Source of the DNA: Trema orientale
Lineage: Eukaryota > Streptophyta > Magnoliopsida > Rosales > Cannabaceae
Reading direction: 5' to 3'
NCBI GenBank assembly: GCA_002914845.1
Contig: JXTC01000473.1
Location: 1-64,000 of the forward strand
DNA length: 64,000 nt
Positions 37,013-50,700 of the stretch are shown here, one piece after another; within the stretch, counting starts at the first letter, position 1, and each line of letters begins with the position of its first letter. The notes under the pieces are model-generated. The model was not told the origin of the DNA and did not search any database. It saw only the letters and a list, made by a program, of their open reading frames with translations. Position numbers and translations under genes: made by a program.

Positions 37013-40000
37013 ATGGCTACCAGTGGAAACAAGAACATCAATGCCAAATTGGTGAGGATTGTTATAATCTCTAAACCCCTTTTTCCAGCTTCATTTTCTG
37101 ATCTTGACTGTATTTATTTCACCTAATTTTGATTGGGTTTTGTTCAATTTCTTCCTTTTGTGGGTTTTCTTGTCTTGATTAAGGAGAATTTTGTGTGAAT
37201 TTTGATGTGGGTTTGGATAATTTGTCAGAATCGGAGAATTAGAAATGGTGGGTTGTAAATTTAATGTGAGAATTGATGTGGTTTTGGCTTGTTCTGCTGG
37301 AATTTTGTGTAAATGTTTGTGTGATTCTGATTTGGTGTCTGATTGTAATTATCAGCTGTAGCTTTGGAGTTGAGCCCCTTTTTATGCATTTTCTGATGTG
37401 GGTTTTCTTGTATTCCCATGATTATGGATTTGTCTTTTGGTTTTAGCACTTTGGCTGTAATTATTGAGAAGATGGGTTTTGGGGTTTAATCGACTAAAAA
37501 ATTGGAAAATGCTTTTCTTTTTCTTGAATCTATTATGCGTGAAATATGCTTTTACATTTTGTTGAGATTATATTGTTAAAATTGATATCTGGTTTTGCTG
37601 TGTAACTATGCAGCTGCCCTTTTCATTTTGCATCATCTGGATAAATGTCTTTGTTTTTGGCTCGTGCTTCAGCATGTTATTGTTTAACTCCAAAAATTTC
37701 TCTGTTTTCCTTTTTGTCTCTTGGGCAGTTGAACTCATTTTGATAACTGCTGATTCACTCGTGATCTTTTTCTTGGATTTTTAATTTACAATTGTCTCTT
37801 TTAACAGTTTGGTTATGTTTTTTACTGGAAGTTGAATATTTTCTTTTTGGTTTTCGCTCTTTATTCATGTGCATCCTTTTCCAGCATATTGAACAAGATT
37901 CCTCAGTTTACATAAAGCTTATATGTCTGTTTCTTTTATGGTAGTACCCTCGTAATATGACAACCTAAAATGCGACATATTTTTGTATGGTGTCGAGGTC
38001 AACTCTCAATTATTTTGTTGTCAATGTTTTCTTCCCTGCTATAAGTTTTCAAGCATAGTACCACTTTTGTTAATATGGTGGTAAGGTCTTTGTTCATTCG
38101 AAAATGTAAAACTATTGCCACTGGGGCAACTGGCAAGTATCATTGATTACTAGAATTGATGGATGACATTTGCGCATAAGTTTATGGAGGCAGTTTCTTA
38201 TTTTTCTTGTTTCTTCTTATATGCAATAGGATATATATATATATATATATACTTGTCTTTTGATTTCTGAAGTTCTCTTTTATTTTTTCTTTTTCCCTTT
38301 TGCTTTTCTTTTAGCAAACACTTGTTGTTGATCATTAAACTGATGATTGATTGTGCTTCAGGTGCTTTTGGGAGATGTTGGAGCTGGAAAGTCTAGTCTC
38401 GTATTGCGGTTTGTGAAAGGACAATTTATTGAATTCCAGGTTGGTGCTTATTACAAAATGTTGTTGAAGAATGCCATTTTTCTTTTGAACCCACTGCTTA
38501 ATTTTTGTAATATGATTTTGTAGGAATCAACAATAGGAGCTGCCTTTTTCTCGCAAACATTGGCTGTAAATGATGCAACTGNTACCATAGTTTGGCACCC
38601 ATGTACTACAGAGGAGCAGCTGCTGCAATAATTGTGTATGATATAACAAATCAAGTGAGTAAATTCTGAAGCTTGGTGTGTTTGTTTTCCTTTTGGTAGG
38701 TGAATTTTTAACGGGTCTCAGGCTTACAACTGTTATCACAATTTCTGTTCATGTTTCTCTGCTGCTGAATATAGTGGTGTTAAGTTGTGAGATGAGATCT
38801 AGACTCTAGGAGCAAGTTGTTGGCCTTGATCTAAGCTTCTGAACTTCCATAGGGTGATTCCTGATGAATTGAAAGTCAGAGGAAGATTTTCTGTTATGTA
38901 TTTTTGGGATAATTCAACTAAATGAAATTAAAGCTTTCGTAGGTGTCTAGAATTATTTTCTGAAGATATGAGCTTAACATAGTTTCTGTTCACAATCTTT
39001 GTATTTAGATGTAAAACATCCGTTTATCAACATTAATTTCCTTTTCATCCCTGTAGGCCTCATTCGAGAGGGCCAAAAAATGGGTTCAGGAACTCCAATC
39101 ACAAGGTATTTTTTCCCTTTCAGTTATCTGTTTACTTATCTCAATTCATGTGTTTTGTGTCTTTCGTTGATGCTTTTGGACTGTACAGTTTGTTGGCCCT
39201 GGGTGTATAATAATTCATTCAAGATACAAAGTAACTCGTTAAAAATAGAATTGATGTTGATAGTTGTTTGAATCTATTCTTGTACGTATCTCTTAATGAC
39301 GTTATTCTCTTTTTCTTTCTGCCCCAAGGTAATCCAAATATGGTTATGGCACTAGCTGGGAACAAAGCAGATTTGCTAGAGGCAAGGAAGGTGGAAGCAG
39401 AGGTAAGTTTTCTAGATTTCTGCTGTTTGAATTTCTTACGCTGTTAAAGTTTGTGTGCTGTAATATATAAATATATATATATATACATTTCTTTTTCTAA
39501 CGATACTTGGAATTGGTAAACGTGGTGAGAAACAATTTGTAATTTTTCCACTAAATGGGAATGTTGCGAAATTGATGGCAGGTGGAAAAATAATTAATGT
39601 TAATATATTATGTAGACATCGTTGGTTTTAGGTGCATTATTTTGCTAGTTCTGGTATTGACAGAAGAACAGTATTGGGGAGGAGCTGTCGTCTGAAACCA
39701 TATGTAGGTTGATTTGTGGTCGATCACTTCTTTGGGTTGCACATACTTGTTAAGACAAGAAAAAGTTCCTGTTACTCCATCCACCGCTTTCTCTTGACTA
39801 TCAGAGTATACAACATTTATTTGTCTCATGGGTAGGTAGCAATATAGGAGACAGCTAGTGAACTAGGACCCACCTTGCATCAGCATCACATACAATCCAA
39901 ATTATCCAATACAGAGTTAGCACATTGAACGACTAATAATTACAAATTTGAAAAGTAATTACAGTTGAACTATGGCATTTTCTTTGAACTTGAAGTAATT

Positions 40001-41402
40001 TAGCTACATCTAGGCAGTAGTGAGACTAAATCAGCGTGCTTATACGTAGCAGGTGTAGAAGTCTTAACATCTACCTTGTTGCTCATAAGTCAGCAGCAGC
40101 ATTTTAGTTTGAAAAGGCATTAAAATGTGCTAGGAGACTAGGATCATGATTAATTGTAACATTTAGACTTAAATACACAGTCTCAGAGGCTGGTGGTGAT
40201 TGACAATGTTTTGAACAAGGTTGCTTTTGACTAAACAAGACCACTATTTTGTTTCCCCTTTTTATACTTATAAAGAAAGAAGGGAAAAAGATATGTCTAA
40301 TAGTTTATGTTATTTTATTCTCGCTTAAAGTTTTGTTCTTTTTTTTTTTTTNNNNNNNNNNNNNNNNNNNNNNNNNNNNNNNNNNNNNNNNNNTTTTTTT
40401 TTTTTTTTTTTTTTGCTTTGATATTTCGTTTTCTGCTTTTTGTTAGGGAATGATAGAATTGATTCCATCACATTGGTTTGTAACAAAAATGCAGACACAA
40501 TAGGTAGATTTCGTTTTCTGCTTTTTGTTAGGGAATGATAGAATTGATTCCATCACATTGGTTTGTAACAAAAATCCAGACACAATAGGTAGAGTCTGCC
40601 AATATGGTTTCAAATTTTATTTTGGAACTAGTATATTTGGTTCACGGCCATTAAAACTGCATAAAAATATTGAGAAGGGTATTCTAAAGCCAGAACTCAT
40701 AATCTGTAGTGATACATCCTTCCTTTTTTAAGGACAATGTTCAAATTTACTATATGTACTTGGAGTACTTGTTGACCAAAAGGGATTCCTTTACATGCAA
40801 CTTGGACTGCATAAATGAAGATGTAGGTCATGTGGGTCGTGTTTGTTCCATTTGATTTCGGAAGCTAAAAGGACAAGTCATTGTTTAGTTTGCTTTCCGT
40901 TAAGATCAAGTTTAACATAGGATAAACCATGTGTGGACAACATCTATTGCTGTAGTTTTAAGTATGAGTAAAGTGAAATTCTTTTGAGCACGTGACTGCA
41001 ATCTTCTTGTTAAATACATGTGAATTCATTTGAGTGTTCCTGACGTGGTTGCTAATGTTTTGCAGGAAGCTCAAACATATGCTCAAGAAAATGGCCTTTT
41101 CTTCATGGAAACCTCTGCAAAAACTGCAACCAATGTCAATGACATTTTCTATGAGATAGGTAAATTTCTCTTTGGGATTCAGCAAAAAAAAATAAGTATT
41201 GAGAAAACAGCTCAACCATTTTTTCTCATTTACCTTCTTTCTTTACACGTAATTTTTAATGCTTTAATGTCTCTTGTTTTCTTATATTTTGCGCACAGCA
41301 AAGAGATTGCCCCGAGTGCAACCGGCACAAAACCCATCAGGAATGGTCCTCATGGATAATAGACCTGCAGAAAGGGTCGCAAGCGCATCTTGTTGTTCTT
41401 GA
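37013..41402 (+). CDS. RABF2A: Rab5-type small GTPase, RABF2a/RHA1-like (seven exons)
   Basis: GTP-binding switch for endosome fusion and vacuolar trafficking. Exons: 37013-37051, 38362-38439, 38524-38654, 39057-39105, 39329-39402, 41066-41159, 41299-41402; all introns are GT-AG. The translation begins [13 protein letters not shown] and contains the P-loop GDVGAGKS, the effector-region ESTIGAAFF, the guanine-specificity motif NKAD and the ETSAK motif. It ends in ASCCS with the double cysteine used for prenylation. Full length should be about 201 residues. Exon 3 is 131 nt where the family needs 168. At the N (38582) the codons for the stretch ending WDTAGQER are absent, which also shifts the frame. 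The flanks are otherwise near-perfect family matches, so this is most simply an assembly defect. RABF2A and RABF2B are close paralogues; the choice is tentative. Confidence 0.9.
38582..38582. other. single N replacing ~38 nt of Rab5 exon 3
   Basis: One ambiguous base sits between GATGCAACTG and TACCATAGTTTG. The protein family requires 13 codons (Val to the Arg of WDTAGQER) across this point, but only a G and the N are present. Confidence 0.85.
40352..40393. other. assembly gap (42 N) in Rab5 intron 5
   Basis: N run bounded by long T tracts on both sides. Confidence 0.99.
40424..40593 (+). repeat. 85-bp tandem duplication in Rab5 intron 5
   Basis: Units at 40424-40508 and 40509-40593 differ at one base (ATGCAGAC versus ATCCAGAC). 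They start 30 bp right of the N run, so an assembly artefact is possible. Confidence 0.9.
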
Positions 41403-43136
41403 GAAGCTTTTGTTGCATCTCCACCTTCTGTACTTTGCAATAGCTCTTGTGGAGTGCAGTGAAAAAAAAAGAGAAAGAAAGACAAACCTATGTTTTAGAT
41501 TCTATCTGGCTTCCTTTACATTTGTACATTTGTTCAGAACTGTACATCCATGTTTGCTTAGCTGCGTCCTTTGAAGAGACTGAAAAGCTTGTGGAGAATA
41601 TCTTCTCATATAATGAAATGGTGGTTTGCGATGCTTCTGAGCTACATTATATTGATTTTTTTGTCCCCGCTTGTTTCTTAAAGTGGGAAAAAGAAGGGAT
41701 GCAGGTGAAGATTACAATTTCACTCAAAAGATACGAGTATTCTGACCCCAAATGCAGGCGTAGATACTTATGAATCATTTTACTTATACTAGCCGATTAG
41801 TAAACATGGTTTCACTTTATGTAGGCGAAGAAGAGTTGGACCATAGTTTGGATGTGTAGATAGGGATACATGTTTAAGGGAAAAGCAAGCTACTTTTAGT
41901 TGACTGACCTTGTGAGAGAGGAGTATGGTCGCTTAGAGGAATGGCAGAATTTTAGCCCATCATAAATTAAATGGCAGATTCGTTGAAAGTAATCTGGTAA
42001 CTACAAACCCCACAAACACCTTGTGGAACGTACGGCGGAATAACACAAGAAAATACATATATATATATATTTTTTTTGCTGAAAAAATAAAAAAAAAAAA
42101 TCGAAACGAGGCAACTAGTGTGACAACTTTATCATGAGAGCTTCTTACCCCGTTACACGGAATATTTGTGGACGGCGGGACTCATCCATTAGATGATGGG
42201 AGTGTCACCCTAGCTAGGAGAGCTTCTCCAAGGTGTCCAGAGTCAAGGAGCTTAATCTAACATTTAAAGTGCATATACTCCGTTTCTAATGACCAACCAC
42301 TAGGCGGAGTCTTCTTACTTCTACGCCACCCAAGGCAGTTGTAACATGATACTACTTTTGTAACTAAGATCTAAACTCTTAAAATTTTAACCATTTAGAT
42401 TGAAGAAAACTAGTGCCAGTTATCCATAAACAAGTGACTGCCCAATACACTGGAAATATCAAAAATCAAACATTTTGGTTGATGGACCCTAGTGTCAATT
42501 ACGCACCTAGATCTCAATTTGTGTTTTTTGTAAATTACTTTCTTCATTTTGCTGATGATAAGTACGCATATGATTTTTTTCTTTTTCGTTTCTTTTTGTT
42601 TTCTTTGAGGGGATAGTTTTATGATTGTTAATTGTCAAGCTTTCGTTGTTTTAACATCACGTTTTTATGGAAAATTTTACCTTCCCCTCCTCCCGTTTGG
42701 TCTTTGTGGAGGACCGGAGGTAAAACAAAAGATTTTTTTATTATTTTTTTTGGGAGAGGAGTAAGTTTACAATGCACCACTAATTCACCATGTAATATTA
42801 TGAGATTTTTAATACGCTTTAGCTTTATTTTTAGGGTTTTTAACACTTTTACTTATTAAAACAAAAAAAAATTACAAAAATACAGAAGTCAATTTTTTTT
42901 TTCCTTTTAATTCTGTACTGTTTTTATTAGAAAATATCATTTTCTTTAAAAGTTTTTAGAAAATTACCATTTTCAAAATCATTACTAGTTACTAGTTTCT
43001 GAAAATTGGTTATCGGTTAACAGTTATATACTAGTTATAAATACGTTTGGTTACTAACTACTAATAATCAAAACTTGTTACCAATTACTAGTTACTATTT
43101 TTAAAAATGGCATTTTCTAAATATTTGTATGGGGCT

Positions 43137-43433
43137 TATGGCAAAATGATAGAATTTTGGACTCAATTTAAGTAAATGTCCGTTTTTCAAATGTTATACA
43201 AAATGTCTGGTATATACGTTTATATACCAACTGTAAAATAGTATATGTCAAGCATAAAAATTTATATACTCAGTATATTTCAGTATATTAATTGAAATTG
43301 GTAGATAAATATATCTATTAAGTGTAAAAATATATATACTTGGATATTTAGCTATAAAATTTAATATGTAAATTTCTACTTAATCAAATTTAAAATATTA
43401 GTCATTCACTAAAATTTCTCTATTTTAAAAAAA
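43137..43433 (+). repeat. dispersed AT-rich repeat, copy 1 (pairs with 55323-55607)
   Basis: Shares with 55323-55607 a series of words in the same order: AGTAAATGTCC, AAATGTCTRGTATAT, CAGTATATTT/CAGTACAGTA, AAATTGGTAGATA, AAGTGTAAAAATATAT, TTTAGCTATAAAATTT. Direct orientation. ATTTTTAGAAAA-type sequences flank copy 1 in inverted form (about 42950 and 43500), suggesting a terminal-inverted-repeat element of unknown family. Confidence 0.65.
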
Positions 43434-44263
43434 TAGCATTTTTCTAATAAAAATCATACCAGATCTTTAAAAATAGAGACCACCGTTTTTTTCTAAAAAT
43501 GTCGTACAAGCCTAATTTTCACTTATTTCTAAGTCGAGATATTGAGATATCTTAACAAGCTGGAAAAGTATCCACAATTTAATGATATAAAGGTGCTTAA
43601 AATTTTCGTACTAATACTCCAGAAGGATAAGTATTATCAAAAATAAAAATAAAAATAAATGAAATGTAATAAAATCCACACAAAAGTCAACCTGCCAACA
43701 TCCTAGATCCCATCGTCGAAACCCTAGATCCCACCGTCGAAACTGCCATCTGCCAAAACATTGGCTGATTTGGGGTGAGAAGGATTTCCCTCCATTATTT
43801 TGTTTGTAGGATAAATAACTCTTTTAGTCCTCAATTATGAGAAAAGTCTCATTTTGGTCATTGAAATTTTAAATTGAATCATTTTAAACCTTAAATAATT
43901 AAAAAAGTTCTATTTTAATCCTTTTTTGTTATATATATTTCTTTTAATTCTTAAGAAAATGAAGATATAAGACATTTTTGCTACTTTGTTGTACTCATTT
44001 CAAATCTAGAAACATATTCTAGCACTATGAAGAGATTAAAACATAAATTTAAATATTTTAAAAACAATTTGTTAAACAAAAATTAACTACATATTGAACA
44101 ATAATACAACATAGAACTTGTCAAAATACAATATTTTGTTGAAATCACTCTTACATAATGAGATGGACAATTTATGTGCTCTTTTTAATAAAAATCAAAC
44201 AAAAATTTATAATAAAAAAAACTATAAAAAAATTTTAATAATAATTTAAAGACCGATATGATG

Positions 44264-44385
44264 CAAGAAGGATCAACGTGAGATTTTCCCTAATTCAGAG
44301 ACTAATAGTCATTTATCCTTGTTTCAAGAAGGATCAACGTGAGATTTTTCCTAATTCAGAGACTAATAGTCATTTATCCTTGTTT
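44264..44385 (+). repeat. 61-bp tandem duplication
   Basis: Units at 44264-44324 and 44325-44385, each opening CAAGAAGGATCAACGTGAG and closing TTATCCTTGTTT, with one substitution visible. Confidence 0.9.
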
Positions 44386-44706
44386 CTAAGGTCAACTTGT
44401 TGAGATAAAATAAATTTATACGTTTGTATGCACTTATTGGGAAAGAAAGCCCTGAGCATATCTTGAAGATATTTCTAGTATTTAAAACTATTATATTCAA
44501 AACATAAAATTGGGCTAAAATCTGGAAGACTACTATAATTTACACGACGGGGCAAAACATATATAACGGTCAAAAACTCAAAAAGTATTATGTAACTCCA
44601 GCTCCTAACAAGCAAAAATGGGCCTGGCATTATCCCTAACCTAATGCAATCGCATATTATCACACTCTTCTACTGAATATATGCAAACCAATTCAAGCAT
44701 TAACTC

Positions 44707-47700
44707 TCAAATTCTCTGGAACTTCATTTTGTGCTCGTCCAAGACGGCCATGTGCTTCCTCTTCTTGGACAACTTGGTTGGATTTTGAAACCCATTCTCC
44801 TCGGTGACGAAATGGGCAGCCGTCTTGGCTCGTAACTCTTCAAATGATTCATTCTCTTTAGCTCTTTCTATGATCTAAAGTTCAACGGAAGCCCAGTATA
44901 GCTGTTAAATATAGGACAAAGGAGTCTCACCCAGTTAATAATGCAATTATTAATGACTTACCATATGGCGACCATACAGATGGGTGCTCGAAAGTTCTTG
45001 AAGGGCATTTTGTGCCTCTTGCTTTGAGAAGAACTCCACAAATCCATAGCCTCTGTGATTCTGACTACCCGGTTGCACTGGCATTCTTATGCTTTTAATC
45101 TGGCACACAATAACAGGAAATCTACGAGTCATTCGGGAAAAGAAATATACAGCAATGCAACAGCTAAAAAGTTCCTTATCACAAGTTGCCAATCTTATTA
45201 CTGGCATTTCAATTGCTGCATGAGTTTTCAAGGGGGGAAAAAAATCGTTTATATTCTTAAACTGCTCTTTTCTCTGCCAAAAAGTACAAGGCAGGTCATT
45301 CATCGCTCCCACTCTTCAACTTCAAACTTAATACAGTTGACCAACAAGTTTTAAAAGTGGTGTTCTTACTCGAACTTTTACATGCCATGCACAACAAACA
45401 CTGACAACTCCCTGTCCGTGCCCTGATTTATATTCAATTTGCTAAAACGACATAGGAAAAATACATTTGAAAGACAATATCATATTTTAAAAGCAAGGTA
45501 AAGGATAGAGGAAAGCTTGTATGCAAAATCATATAATCTATTCAAACTTTTAACCATTCAAAAAAGAAAGATAAAATGATAAAGATATATGAGAAAACGT
45601 AACCATGAGAATGTATTTAAGCATGGAAATATGGATAAAAGGAAAGCTTCATGGAGACTTTGACCAGAGTACTCGTCTTTCCCATTTCCAACATTTAGTT
45701 TTTCTTATCTCATGTACAATACACGTTTTAACAAAGTGCATGATACCAATTTACTGCAGCAATCTAAATCTTTTTCTGGCCACAAGGATTTACTTGACTC
45801 AGACTTATCTTATAATAATAAAGTAATCAAAATTCACTATCACCTGGCCAAATGGACTAAACAGCTGCCTGAGATCTTTCTTTGTTGCCTCAAAAGCTAA
45901 ATTTTTTATAGCCAACTTTGTGGAGCTTTCGTTCTCAATTTTTTTCGGTGTCTGTTCACCTTTCTTGGCATGCGAGAGCTGCAATATGAGAGCATGTCCT
46001 TCCAAAATGGTTCCCTAGAAAATGATCAACATATGAGGTTTAAGACAAATTTCTGAAGCCGCTATCTGTGAGGAGGCAAAACGTGCTTTACCTGTAAATC
46101 TTTCAACACATTTGTCGCTGTCTCCATGGAGTCAAATTCCATAAAACCATAACCCATTGAAACATTCTTTCCATTTTTCACGTGCTTCTTTACCTGCAGT
46201 GAAAGGACAACACTCACAACACAAGAAAAAGAATTTCTTAACGATTAAGGTTCAAGAGGGACAGGTTATTACCTTGACATTTAAAATTGATCCCTTCTTC
46301 ATGTGATTGCTAAAATGCTTTTTCAAACTCTCATCAGAGGTCTTAAAATTCAGATTCTTAACAAAGAGAGATCGTGACTGGAAAATGTAACACATAAAAG
46401 AACAAAATAAGCCAATAGTAGATGCACTGCTGCAGAGTTGCAGAAATTCCAACAGAATACATGCATAATCATAAAAAAATAAAGCAATAAATACAGAGAG
46501 AGAGAGAGAGAGAGAGAGTTGCAGAAATTCCAACAGAGTACATGCATAATTATAAAAAAATAAAGCGATAAACACAGAGAGAGAGAGAGAGAGAGAGAGC
46601 AAAGGAGGAATGATACACAGAATTCGCTACTAATCAAGTCTACTACCAAAATTAAGATCTGAAAGAGTTGCAAGCCCAGTCAAATGGACCAGAGAAGCAA
46701 GCATCACATATGATGACCGCAAAGAAGGAATGATAAACAGAATTTGCTACTAGTCGTGTCTACTATCAAAATTACGATGTGAAAGAGTTGCAAGCCCCTA
46801 TCAAATGGACCAAAGAAGCAAGCATGACATATGACATACTCAAAGCATAACTATGGCAAACAAATATGTAAGAATGGAGAGAGAAATGCAGTGAAAATTA
46901 AAATGTCACCTCAACTCTATCAGGATCAGCATCCACATCTGATATTCCTTCCACATGTTGCTCTAAGATAGCCCTCTTGACATCACGCTCACCAACAACA
47001 GCATTACACTTTTCATTGCCCTCGGATGTAGGACTAAGAATATTAGCTGGAGCCCATTCCAGATATAATGGAGCATCCCTATGTTGCCGGAAGAAAAAAA
47101 GAGAGAAAATTATTGACGCAGATAAGACTAAATATATGCAAATAAATAATAGTAAAAAAATGATAGAAATTTAAAAAATTCAAGCCAACACAACCAAGAC
47201 AAGATGTGAGGTGAATGTGAGAATGTTAGTTGTGTGTTCATGTGTCTTTGTTTTGCAAGTTTGTGTGAGAGGACAGCTGAGCTTTTACTAACAGATTTAT
47301 CTCGAGTTACGAACCAACAAGCACTGAAACCTAAACTTCTCCTATTCACAAACATAGGTATGAATTATGACCTTTCTCATGTTCCAGCCAGCAAAAGATA
47401 CATAGTAATTCCCATAACAACAATAAAATACATATACTATACTATCAAAATACACAGCCACATACGCTTACAGCAAGATCTGAAAATAAAATGTAAACCT
47501 GTAATTCCTATTGAGTGAAAGCAAATCTCAACTAAAAGAAAAGTTATTTAAACTTTCTTTTCAAACAATTGCAATATTTCGTTAATCACAAGTAACGCTG
47601 TTATCAGAAAACGAGACAGAGGAACAACTGAGTTCCTTCCTTTGAACAGTTCAGAATAATCTACAACAATATAAATGTCTTCCTAAAAAAAGAAGGAAAG

Positions 47701-50700
47701 AAATACAAGGGGGTGACTGAATTCTTCTCCTAAAGAGAGGCAAAATAAGGGGAAAAAATAAAATGAAGAAAATAAAATACAATCGGAAATAAGTAAAGAA
47801 TCAGATCATGAAAATCTCGTAAGAAAATTAATCTAAAAAGTTGACCATTACGAGTCTGACTTTTCAACAGTTATCTTGAAACAAAAATAAAAATGGACGT
47901 GCAAGGAGGCTGCATAAAATAGTGACCATCTGCAGATCGTGAGTAAAGCTTTAATGAATAACCCATGCTGAAAGCAAACATGAACTTACTTGTAACGTTT
48001 GTATGCTAATCCTTTAAAAGCCGCACGAGCTTCAGCAGGTTCAAGAAAAATAACCTAATAACATCATCCAAAAAACGTACAAAAAAAAAGGAATCAGGTA
48101 AAAACCCAGTCAAAACACAGCACAGTTAATTACTACCAAGACATTTACTGTTTTTCATTGTGGGTCCTAAGACAGACCCTGGGTTTCTCCTCTTTTTGTG
48201 TCTTTTATTTATTGAGCCAATAGCTTCTGTTTCTTATTGCAGAAACAGCACAAGCCAAGTTAATACAAATCTACTAGAAAGGAAACATGAACTAAGTAAA
48301 TCCTGTAAATCCTGCCACAGTGGCGCGTGCTATTAAGCCATGTTCTTCAACAATGCAAAACGACAACCTGAGACTACATTGATATTAACTCTGCCACTCT
48401 CGAAAATGATATATAAACTCACTCCTACTCATCCACCTTCAGTTTTCTTCAAACTTAACATGTTAATCAGATATACATGAATTGGACTGTTGATGATAAT
48501 TGCAAAACAACTTTTTTATGCAGGGGCCTATATACCAACTCTGAAAATAATAAATAAGGTTAGCCAATGAAATGTTAATGAATTGCACGCTCGTTTAGTC
48601 TAACATCCTTTTAAATCATGAAGACAAAAATTTCCAAATGAGAAAAATAAATTAAAGAAAGCATTTGGAAACAAATAACAAGAAGACAGTAAAATTTGTA
48701 CAATATAGATCATCTAGAAAAATGGACATGATGGAAGACATTAATGATTTTCCAATGGAACACAAGAATCCTTACCAAGGCCATTGTCTTTGTCGGAGGA
48801 AGAATGACCTTGTCCAAACTCCCATATTTACCAAACATCTTAGCCAGCTCACTATCAGAAGATCCATATGGCAAGTTCTTCACTAACAAAACATGGTTGC
48901 TTCTTTTCATACCAGCAGTTCTCCCAGTAGCAAAGTCCTCCAAAGATTCTACATTTACTCCAGCAATTTTAAGAGCCTTTTTTGTCTCTTTAATCACTCG
49001 AGTTTCTCCAAGAGCTAGACGTACAGCAAGATCATCAGCCTCTGTGTCAAGTAAATCACCCTTACTCACACCATATGTCCTAGCAATATTCTCAGCAATC
49101 TATCAAGATACAAGCGAAAATTGGAAATGAGGGGCTAGTTAACATATGTGTATATATATATTCAATCTAACATCAGTACCAAGTCAGCAAAGCAGAGCAG
49201 AACTTAATATGACTGGTTGTCTGGTATTGCCATAACCAGTAGCAAGACAAAAAACCTTCATACTTCCCTCCCCACACCCAGCCTAAACCCACCCCCCAAC
49301 AACAACCCCCAAACCGAAAAAAATAAAACCACCTCCATACTCGATTAGTAGCAGCTCAGCAGAGTAAAAGAGATTTAAAATGACTGGTACTACCATGACC
49401 ACTAAAGATTTAAGATAAAAACAGGAAAAAATATTTTAAAAAAAATTGTTATGAAGGGGGGAAAAGTTATATAAGTGGGAAAAAAAATATAAGGCATGAC
49501 TTAAACTAATAATCTAAGATAAAGATTCTGTCAGAAAAAAGTCTACATATAATATTTTTCACTGTAAATTCAAAGAGAGCAAAAGATTACTGAAACCATT
49601 TGCATATGACCAGGCATATAATTCTGTTAAACATACAGCATCAGGGCGCATAAACAAAGTATTCCATGCTTTTGTGTCTCCACTAGCTTCTAATGCCTTC
49701 CTTTCTTCCTCCCTTCGTTGCTTAAAAGTCTTTGAACCTTGACTTGCCACAGCATCAGGCCTACAGAAAAAGCAAATGTCAAATCCATGCCTGCAGAGGT
49801 TTCAGAAAGCTGAGCCCCACTTGAATAGAACAGTACATATGAAATAAACGTTCTAACTAAGTGAAAATGATAAGAGGGAAAAGGATATTCAGAAAGCTTA
49901 CTCTAGCTTCTCTGATGAAAGTCTGTGTTTTGCCGGCATAACATGCAAAAGTCTTCCTTGGAAAATTGAATTGTCTAATTCCTCCAATGCTCTTCACCCC
50001 AAAAAAAAAAAAGTAAATAAATAAAAATCCATGATTTGGAGAAAAGAAAAGCAACATATTTGTATATCACCATGGTCCATAAAAGCATGCATGTCTCAGC
50101 AAACAAACAAAGAGAACATGAACATCGTAAAGGCATAATTGAATGACTAACAAGAAAGAGTAACTTATCCTTTCTAAGCAAGAATAACAAAGAGCATGAG
50201 ATAATACGGTGAACAAAAACCTAGATTAATAACAAGAACTAAAGACCTCCATTCAATTTGTCAAGATATAGAAAAAAAATTATAGTGCTTTGTACAGAAA
50301 TTTTCCCCTCTGATTAATTATGAGGAGTTCTAGAGCAAAAAGATAGACAAAGAAGGAATCCATCCACCTGATGCACGCCTTACACCAAAAAATTAAGAAA
50401 CTTTTCCAAGTTTTACCCTCAGCATTTGAACTTTAACAGCCTGTATTCTATCCGAGGACCAGTAATCGGAAGGTCTCAACGTGAATAAGAAGCTTAAAAT
50501 TCTAATCAATAAATTGGAGGAGAGAAATCATGCAAGATATCTTGAATTTTCTTGACGGTGTTGAAGTTGATGCATTTGATCATAGTGATTCAAAGAATAG
50601 TAGAAGAAAACGAATTAAGCTTTTAAGTACAAAGATGTACCTAGCAGCAAACTCCGGATGTGTATAGTTAACAAAAGCAAATCCCTTGGGACGTTTGGTA

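Larger units (their letters stand above)
41403..44706. other. intergenic between convergent genes
   Basis: The first few hundred bases are probably the Rab5 3' UTR. About 42090-42340 is less AT-rich but unrecognised. About 42950-43515 holds a dispersed AT-rich repeat. A 61-bp tandem duplication lies at 44264-44385. No further gene seen. Confidence 0.6.

Noticed and set aside
41030-41359. 109-codon open frame spanning Rab5 exons 6 and 7
   Set aside because: It reads through the intron between the two exons; the spliced model fits the family better.
42090-42340. Less AT-rich patch after the Rab5 gene
   Set aside because: No open frame, tRNA-like boxes, inverted ends or known repeat could be recognised; left as unassigned spacer.
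46252-46673. Ser/Leu-rich open frames on the minus strand
   Set aside because: They are translations of the GA/CT microsatellites in MRD1 intron 10.
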